NCBI GenBank assembly: GCA_029555885.1
Contig: JAKPQT010000212.1
Coordinates: 1-32,086, forward strand
Direction: 5' to 3'
Length of the DNA stretch: 32,086 nt
DNA from: Chloroflexota bacterium
Lineage (GTDB): Bacteria > Chloroflexota > Anaerolineae > CG2-30-64-16
Part shown: piece by piece, positions 23,601 to 32,086 of the stretch
Layout: every line of letters begins with the position of its first letter
How positions within the stretch are numbered: position 1 is the stretch's first letter
Program-made: the position numbers and the translations under genes
The notes under the pieces: model-generated
Told to the model about the DNA's origin: nothing
The model's database searches: none
The model's input: only the letters and a program-made list of their open reading frames with translations

Positions 23601-24579
23601 TCCCCCTGCCCCGCCCTGTCCGGTCTGTTCGCAGCTGGCGGACCAGCAGTCCGCACACCAGAAGTACGGGCGAGACGAGGACAACACACACCTCCCGCCG
23701 GCAGCGGACGCGCTGGTCGTCGTGCACGACTTCCGGCCCTACGGCAGCCGCGCGCTCCAGCTCCGGCAGTGCCCTGCATGCGGCACATATTACCTCTACC
23801 GGACCGACTACGAATACCTCGCCAACGGCAGCGAGGATGAGCAACACCTCACGCGGCTGACCGCCGCGCAGGCGGCCGCGTACCTTACTGGAACGGACGA
23901 CCCCATGAACCCTGCACCGCCCCGCCTCGCGTGCGATGCCGTCCTGTTCGACCTGGACGGCGTGCTCATCGACTCCACTACCTGCATCGTGCGCCACTGG
24001 CAGCACTGGGCGGACCGGCACGGGCTGGACCTGGCGACCATCATGCAGCACGCGCACGGCGTCCGCACGGTCGAGACCATGCGGGCCGTCGCACCGCACC
24101 TCGATGTGGCGGCGGAGGCCGAGCAGTTCACGGTGCGGGAGGTTGCGGACACGGACGGCGTGGTTGCCATCGAGGGCGCGGCCGATCTGCTGGCCGCCTT
24201 GCCCCCGGACGCGTGGGGCATCGTGACCTCCGGCAGCACCGCGCTGGCCCGCGCCCGGCTGGCGCGCGCCGGGCTGCCGATCCCGCACGTGCTCATTACC
24301 GCGGAGCAAGTCAGCCGGGGCAAGCCGTCGCCGGAGCCGTACCTGGCGGGCGCATCGCGGCTGGGGCTGCCGGTCGAGCGGTGCATCGTCATCGAAGACG
24401 CGCCTGCGGGGGTTGCATCGGGGACCGCTGCGGGGATGCGCGTGGTCGGCATCGCATCGACGCACGCGGCCGCTGAACTGCTGGCGTTAGGCGCGACGGT
24501 CGTGGCCGATGCGCTGACCGATCTTGAGATACACACGGCATCGCCCAAAGACCCGCTGCACATTCACGTCAGAACATGA
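23593..24579 (+). CDS. Zinc ribbon-HAD phosphatase fusion
   Basis: A 328-residue protein. Residues 1-100 form a small domain with CPVC (9-12) and CPAC (60-63), a likely zinc ribbon, followed by GTYYLYRTDYEYLANGSEDEQHLTRLT. Residues 113-328 are a HAD phosphatase of the phosphoglucomutase/sugar-phosphatase branch: FDLDGVLIDS with nucleophile Asp120 and Asp122, then VTSGS, GKPSPEPYL with the Lys, and IEDAPAGVASG. Both parts are in one frame with no stop. An internal ATG at 23905 could start the HAD part alone, but its ribosome binding site is weak. It is translationally coupled to both neighbours. A metabolite phosphatase role is expected; the substrate is unknown. Confidence 0.82.
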   Translation: MSNPPAPPCPVCSQLADQQSAHQKYGRDEDNTHLPPAADALVVVHDFRPYGSRALQLRQCPACGTYYLYRTDYEYLANGSEDEQHLTRLTAAQAAAYLTGTDDPMNPAPPRLACDAVLFDLDGVLIDSTTCIVRHWQHWADRHGLDLATIMQHAHGVRTVETMRAVAPHLDVAAEAEQFTVREVADTDGVVAIEGAADLLAALPPDAWGIVTSGSTALARARLARAGLPIPHVLITAEQVSRGKPSPEPYLAGASRLGLPVERCIVIEDAPAGVASGTAAGMRVVGIASTHAAAELLALGATVVADALTDLEIHTASPKDPLHIHVRT

Positions 24580-24590
24580 AAGGAACCGAC

Positions 24591-25220
24591 ATGCAACTCG
24601 ACCTGTCCGCGGCCGCATGGCTGCACCCGCCGGCCTCCTACGAGGTGACGGACCAATCCGTCACCCTCACCACCGACCCCGACACCGACTTCTGGCAGCG
24701 CACCTACTACGGGTTCCGCAACGACAACGCGCCCGCCCTGCTGTGGGAGCGCCGCGACAACTTCACGTTCACCGCGCGCGCCTCGTTCACCTACCGCAAC
24801 CGGTACGACCAGTGCGGGCTCATCGTCTATCTGGACAGCGACAACTGGTTCAAGGCATCAGCCGAAGCAGAGGACGCGTCGATGGCCCGGCTGGGCAGCG
24901 TGGTCACGAACCTGGGCTACTCGGATTGGGCGACGACCGATATCCCTACGCCGACGGTCATGTGGTATCGCCTGAGCCGTCGCGGGCCGGACTTCCTGCT
25001 CGAGTCCTCGCCCGACGGCACAGACTTCCGGCAGATGCGCGTCTTCCACCTGCACCGGCTGGGCGAGACCACCGCAGAGATGGGCAAGCTCGACCCGCCC
25101 GCCGCGCCGGAGCAGCCGATGCGCTTCGGCCTGTACGCGTGCAGCCCGCTGGAGTCGTCGTTCGAGGTGCGTTTCGACCACCTGACGCTGGAACCGTGCC
25201 GGTGGCATGCGCATGGCTGA
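24591..25220 (+). CDS. DUF1349-like concanavalin-fold protein
   Basis: A 209-residue, beta-rich protein that fits the DUF1349 family: WLHPPASYEV at the start, then FWQRTYYGFRNDNAPALLW, YRNRYDQCGLIVYLDSDNWFKAS and YRLSRRGPDFLLESSPDGTDF. This family has a lectin-like jelly-roll fold and may bind or act on carbohydrate. There is no signal peptide. I chose ATG 24591 because AGGA lies 6 bp upstream; ATG 24576 overlaps the HAD stop and has a weaker site. It is the third gene of the operon and overlaps the next gene. Confidence 0.8.
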   Translation: MQLDLSAAAWLHPPASYEVTDQSVTLTTDPDTDFWQRTYYGFRNDNAPALLWERRDNFTFTARASFTYRNRYDQCGLIVYLDSDNWFKASAEAEDASMARLGSVVTNLGYSDWATTDIPTPTVMWYRLSRRGPDFLLESSPDGTDFRQMRVFHLHRLGETTAEMGKLDPPAAPEQPMRFGLYACSPLESSFEVRFDHLTLEPCRWHAHG

Positions 25221-25761
25221 GGCACATCCGGCACCCATCTTCCTGGTCGTCGGCCCGCCCGCAGTCGGCAAGAGCAGCACGAGCCGGGCGCTGGCCGCAC
25301 GCTTCCCCCGCAGCCTCTACATCCCGGTGGACGACATCCGCATGATGGTCGTGTCCGGGTTGGCACTGCCTGCGGCCGAGTTGAGCGACGAGCTGGCGCT
25401 GCAGGTCAACCTGGCACGCACCAGCGCCGTCCACATGGCGCTGCGCTACCACACGGCGGGCTTCGCCGTGGTCATCGACGACTTCTGGGATGCCAACTGC
25501 GACACGGATTATCGTGACCTGCTCGACCACCCTGGGTTGCACCGGGTCGTGCTCTACCCGGAGCAGGCCGAAGCACACCGGCGCAACCTCGCGCGCGCCG
25601 GCGACAGCCCCGCGGCCGGGTACATTGCCGAAGGCATCCGGATCGTCTACGGGCTGATGAACCCGGTCATTGCAGGGCTGGCGCAGGAAGGCTGGACGGT
25701 CATCGACACCACCGCGCTGAACGTCGACGCGACGGTGGAGAGGATCGTCTCACTAAAGTAG
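25207..25761 (+). CDS. P-loop kinase-like protein
   Basis: A 184-residue protein with a Walker A motif GPPAVGKSS (17-25), then YIPVDDIRMMV where the Asp pair fits a kinase substrate site, and a Walker B-like strand AVVIDDFWD. Later HRRNLARAGD offers lid arginines. It resembles the small AAA_33/zeta-toxin-like and chloramphenicol-phosphotransferase-like kinases. The substrate is unknown. It starts 14 bp inside the DUF1349-like gene; ATG 25213 is an equally possible start. A kinase and a phosphatase in the same operon suggest opposing steps on a metabolite, which is only inference. No antitoxin-like partner is present, so a zeta-type toxin role is unlikely. Confidence 0.8.
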   Translation: MRMAEAHPAPIFLVVGPPAVGKSSTSRALAARFPRSLYIPVDDIRMMVVSGLALPAAELSDELALQVNLARTSAVHMALRYHTAGFAVVIDDFWDANCDTDYRDLLDHPGLHRVVLYPEQAEAHRRNLARAGDSPAAGYIAEGIRIVYGLMNPVIAGLAQEGWTVIDTTALNVDATVERIVSLK

Positions 25762-25810
25762 ACCTTCGAGGTTGTGCAAACCTATGGTTCGCCCGAAACC
25801 TCGAAGGTCT
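25760..25810. terminator. Cruciform-type hairpin, AGACCTTCG family
   Basis: AGACCTTCGAGGTT (25760-25773) pairs perfectly with 25797-25810. The 23-base loop contains a smaller hairpin, AACC-TAT-GGTT. It lies just after the kinase stop and shares its arm word with the terminator at 14855. Confidence 0.75.
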
Positions 25811-25901
25811 GCAATCTCGATAGCGCATCATGCTGCACCGAGACGCATGGGCAGAGGAAAAGCCCGTCGCTGTAGCTGCGGTCGCGCGGAGGACAATTCC
25901 G

Positions 25902-26585
25902 TCAACTTTCCAAAAACCGTTCCTCCCCCGTCACCCACATGCCGAACAGCGGCAACGGCGGCGCGCAGGACAACCGCTGCACCTCTCCCCGACGCGCCAT
26001 CACCCCGAAAAGACCCGTAAAACGTTGATAATCGGACCAGCCCGCGTGTTCCCGGTTGAACGAATGAACCAACATGACCGCGGCCACAGCGCGGTACTGC
26101 GTCCCGGTGAGCAACGCGGAGACCCCGCGATGCAGCAGTTGATATCGTAGTGCGCCGGGCAGTTCTGCGGGCAGCCCCAGAATCCGCGTCAAAAATGCCA
26201 ACCGCTGCACCTTGCCGGGTGAAGCCCCGCGCAGCCATTCCTCCACCGTCGGCCCGAACGACTCCGCTCCTTTACCTTCGACCATGATTGCGACCGCGCC
26301 CGCTGCGGATTGCGCCAGCACGAAGATGTCATTTTGTGAAGGCCGCGCTCCACCCGGCAAGGGTACCTTGAATTCCGGCACGCCAAGCAAAGCACGCAGC
26401 CCCGTCAGCAAGAGCTCGCTGCCGGCTTGAAACGCGGCGGCGACCTCCGGCGGAAATCCATCGGCATCCATCCAGCATGAAGCCAACGTGCGGGCCGAAT
26501 AGCCTGTTTTCCACTGCTTGTCGGGTTGGGCCAACAACGACTGCCAGTCGGCCAGGGTCGGGGTCAGGGCAAAAATCGGGTTCAT
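25902..26585 (-). CDS. Uncharacterised protein with a PD-(D/E)xK-like motif
   Basis: A 227-residue protein. The centre reads PEFKVPLPGGARPSQNDIFVLA, then a strand ending MVEGKG, then FGPTVEEWL. I recall similar proteins as a DUF6946-like group, but I am unsure of the number. Asp86 followed 17 residues later by Glu103-Gly-Lys105 in a beta strand resembles the active site of PD-(D/E)xK nucleases. There are no other known domains and no signal peptide. The ATG at 26585 lacks a clear ribosome binding site. It is a single gene flanked by repeats and terminators, convergent with the kinase operon. Confidence 0.7.
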   Translation of the reverse strand: MNPIFALTPTLADWQSLLAQPDKQWKTGYSARTLASCWMDADGFPPEVAAAFQAGSELLLTGLRALLGVPEFKVPLPGGARPSQNDIFVLAQSAAGAVAIMVEGKGAESFGPTVEEWLRGASPGKVQRLAFLTRILGLPAELPGALRYQLLHRGVSALLTGTQYRAVAAVMLVHSFNREHAGWSDYQRFTGLFGVMARRGEVQRLSCAPPLPLFGMWVTGEERFLES

Positions 26586-26606
26586 AGAAGGCTGCAAACG
26601 CTCTCT

Positions 26607-26670
26607 GACAGGATTTGCAGGATGTCCAGGTAACTGAATGCATAATCCTGTTGATCCTGTAAATCCTGTC
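26607..26670. repeat. GACAGGATTTRCAGGAT inverted repeat
   Basis: GACAGGATTTGCAGGAT (26607-26623) faces ATCCTGTAAATCCTGTC (26654-26670), matching at 16 of 17 positions, with a further CAGG/CCTG pair inside. It lies just upstream of the nuclease-like gene and resembles a repeat found in many bacterial genomes. Confidence 0.75.
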
Positions 26671-26691
26671 CATAAACCGTAAGTAATCAAA

Positions 26692-26725
26692 CGGGCCGCC
26701 GGCACTCTACTGCACCGGCGGCCCG
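26692..26725 (-). terminator. Intrinsic terminator of the acn-icd operon
   Basis: CGGGCCGCCGG (26692-26702) pairs perfectly with CCGGCGGCCCG (26715-26725), with a 12-base loop. On the minus strand the stem is followed by TTTGATTACTT, a fair U-rich tail, about 40 bp after the icd stop. Confidence 0.85.
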
Positions 26726-26726
26726 T

Positions 26727-26760
26727 AACCTTCAACCTTCCAACCTGCAAACCTGCAACC
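26727..26760. repeat. AACCTTC/AACCTGC heptamer array
   Basis: Units AACCTTC, AACCTTCC, AACCTGCA, AACCTGC and AACC lie between the icd stop and its terminator. The same unit occurs twice at 5283-5296. Confidence 0.75.
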
Positions 26761-26765
26761 GTACG

Positions 26766-28010
<1,245 letters not shown>

Positions 28011-28017
28011 GATTCTC

Positions 28018-30696
<2,679 letters not shown>

Positions 30697-30737
30697 GGAC
30701 ACCCCCTCGCAGAATTCTCAGTGCTTCAAGTCACAGG

Positions 30738-30767
30738 ATTATAGCCGACGCCTCGAACGCCTGTCAA
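30738..30767 (-). promoter_or_regulatory. Near-consensus promoter of acnA-icd
   Basis: On the minus strand there is TTGACA (30762-30767), an 18-bp spacer and TATAAT (30738-30743). Both hexamers are perfect, which predicts strong basal expression. The leader is about 35 bases. Confidence 0.85.
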
Positions 30768-30801
30768 TCAGATATCGAGTTGTTCCATCGGGGTCAGATG
30801 C

Positions 30802-32086
30802 TCATTCGGGCCGGAAGGTGACACCGTCCTGGCGACACAGGATGCGAACGGCATCGCGGCCTGAGAGCAGGCATGTGGGCACGCCGCCGCCAGGCATGAC
30901 CCACTGGCCTGCCATTGCAAAACGCCGCAGGCCCGGCAGCGTGCGCGGCAGCGTCGTCATCAGGAGGCGCGGGGTCGGCAGCCAACCCTCGTACGCACCC
31001 TGCCTGTTGCGCGTGTAGCGCCAGGTTGTGTAGGGCGTGGCGACGTCGGTAATCTCCACCTGAGCCGATAGGCCAGGATAGTGGCGCTCCAGCCGGGCCA
31101 GTACCTCACCGGCGAGCCGCGCCTTCGCGGCCTCGTAGGCAGGAGGATCGTCGCGCAGGCTACGCCAGTAATCCCACTCGGCATCGAAAGTCGCCTGGAT
31201 GACCGTCTTGCCCGACGGCGCAAAGTGGTCGCTGTAGTTGAAGATGCGCAGCATCAGCGCAGGGACGGCCTGCGGACCGACGGCCAGCGGCTCCGCCAGT
31301 TGGAACACGCGGAGATGCGGCTCGCCCGCGAAGCTCCGCCTGACGCCGTAGCTCAGCATGACCATCGGCCGGATGAGCGGCCACTCGCGATAGCGGGTCC
31401 GGATCGCTTCGTCCGCATAATGCCCGCCCAGCATCTCGAAGATGGTGCTGTAACCGTCTGCCGCGGAGATGACTGCGTCTGCCCGTTCGACTTGGCCGCC
31501 GACCAGCCTGACCCCGACCGCAGCATCCTCCTCGACGAGGACCTGCTCGACCGTCGCACCGCAGGTCAGCTCGCCGCCAAGCTGGCGGAACCGCTCCGCG
31601 ATGGGCGCAACGAAGCCGGTCGAGCCGCGCTTGAGCAGCCCCAACTGACCGTCTGTCAGCAGCGCCAGCAGCATATAGAGAAACCAGGCGGGCACTTCGG
31701 GCAGGAACAGGTTGCAGTAGACGCCGCGCAGAAAGGGAGCCTTGATCTGCGGCGCGAGATCACCCATCGGGCGCGCCGACTCACCCACAAAGTGGGGCAA
31801 CACCCGGCGCATCTCCCACAGCATGCGCGCCGACGCCAGCGGTCCGGCCAGCTCCGGCGGCTCCCCCATGCCGATGTCGAACGCGCCCGCGCGGCGGAAG
31901 GCGTCCGCACCCCGCACGATGCGCTCCGCGAAGGGGCCATCGTCAGGAGAGATCGCGCGCCAATCATCTGCGAAGCGTGCCAGGTCAGCCGTGACCGCCA
32001 GGCGGCGGCCCGATGCCTCGTCGCTAAAGTCTCCGTAGTTCGCCAGGTCGACACAGGTGTCCGGGCCCGCAGTGCCAAGTTGTTGA
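30802..32086 (-). CDS. Phytoene desaturase-like FAD oxidoreductase (3' part)
   Basis: The frame is open to the right edge, so the N-terminal FAD-binding part is outside the window; about 427 residues remain. The visible part begins QQLGTAGPDTCVDLANYGDF and includes FADDWRAISPDDGPF, GSTGFVAPIAERFRQLGGELTCGATVEQV, DAVISAADGYSTIFEMLGG, and the C-terminal FAD motif AMAGQWVMPGGGVPTCLLSGRDAVRILC. These are typical of the CrtI / phytoene dehydrogenase-like NAD(P)/FAD oxidoreductases, which desaturate or saturate isoprenoids and related lipids. No other carotenoid gene is visible. It ends about 60 bp from the acnA-icd promoter. Confidence 0.85.
   Translation of the reverse strand, partial: QQLGTAGPDTCVDLANYGDFSDEASGRRLAVTADLARFADDWRAISPDDGPFAERIVRGADAFRRAGAFDIGMGEPPELAGPLASARMLWEMRRVLPHFVGESARPMGDLAPQIKAPFLRGVYCNLFLPEVPAWFLYMLLALLTDGQLGLLKRGSTGFVAPIAERFRQLGGELTCGATVEQVLVEEDAAVGVRLVGGQVERADAVISAADGYSTIFEMLGGHYADEAIRTRYREWPLIRPMVMLSYGVRRSFAGEPHLRVFQLAEPLAVGPQAVPALMLRIFNYSDHFAPSGKTVIQATFDAEWDYWRSLRDDPPAYEAAKARLAGEVLARLERHYPGLSAQVEITDVATPYTTWRYTRNRQGAYEGWLPTPRLLMTTLPRTLPGLRRFAMAGQWVMPGGGVPTCLLSGRDAVRILCRQDGVTFRPE

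Noticed and set aside
25207..25761. Zeta-type toxin of a toxin-antitoxin pair
   Set aside because: There is no small antitoxin gene next to it, and it is the last gene of a metabolic-looking operon.

Overview
This is a GC-rich bacterial chromosome segment of about 32 kb. It is densely packed with genes and holds no mobile element, CRISPR array, rRNA or tRNA that I can see. Several things point towards a Chloroflexota-like, aerobic or facultatively aerobic heterotroph: an effector-associated-type domain fused to a SUMF1 module, a menaquinol-type b6c complex, Thermus-like isocitrate dehydrogenase architecture, and heptameric intergenic microrepeats. That assignment is inference; there is no marker gene in the window to prove it.

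Layout. 1-2311: the start of an unidentified gene, an EAD-SUMF1 protein and a two-domain GNAT. 2468-5274: a membrane zinc protease translationally coupled to a long isocitrate dehydrogenase with NAD-type signature residues. 5275-8563: a fold-back repeat, a DUF1361 membrane protein, a LacI regulator and a UroD/MtaA-like methyltransferase. 8625-11284 (minus): an NDP-sugar operon of a GDP-mannose-3,5-epimerase-like enzyme, a GHMP kinase and a tandem nucleotidyltransferase, with a LacI-type palindrome on its promoter. 11415-14839: an Asp-box propeller protein, DNA polymerase IV, a frameshifted membrane gene and a membrane PDZ protein. 14914-20856 (minus): a respiratory block of Rieske, cytochrome b6, subunit IV fused to two cytochrome c domains, then sdhC-sdhD-sdhA-sdhB. 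20982-22886: a GH13 glucan enzyme. 23097-25761: a tightly overlapping four-gene operon (DinB-like, zinc ribbon-HAD fusion, DUF1349-like, P-loop kinase). 25902-26585: a protein with a PD-(D/E)xK-like motif. 26766-30696 (minus): aconitase and an NADP-type isocitrate dehydrogenase. 30802-end: a truncated phytoene-desaturase-like oxidoreductase.

Functionally the window is rich in central respiration. Aconitase, two isocitrate dehydrogenases with opposite predicted coenzyme preference, succinate dehydrogenase and a bc-type complex lie within 27 kb. Succinate dehydrogenase feeds quinol to the bc complex encoded immediately upstream of it, apparently from one promoter.

The most distinctive signals are these: the subunit IV-diheme cytochrome c fusion in a joint qcr-sdh unit; the sugar-nucleotide operon whose last enzyme has a degenerate first domain and a linker made of a repeat; several unrelated 7-bp tandem repeat families between genes; two back-to-back genes whose promoters predict leaderless mRNAs; and hairpin terminators that recur as families. 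I found no clear previously undescribed defence or mobile system. Promoters were assigned by eye from hexamer matches and spacing.
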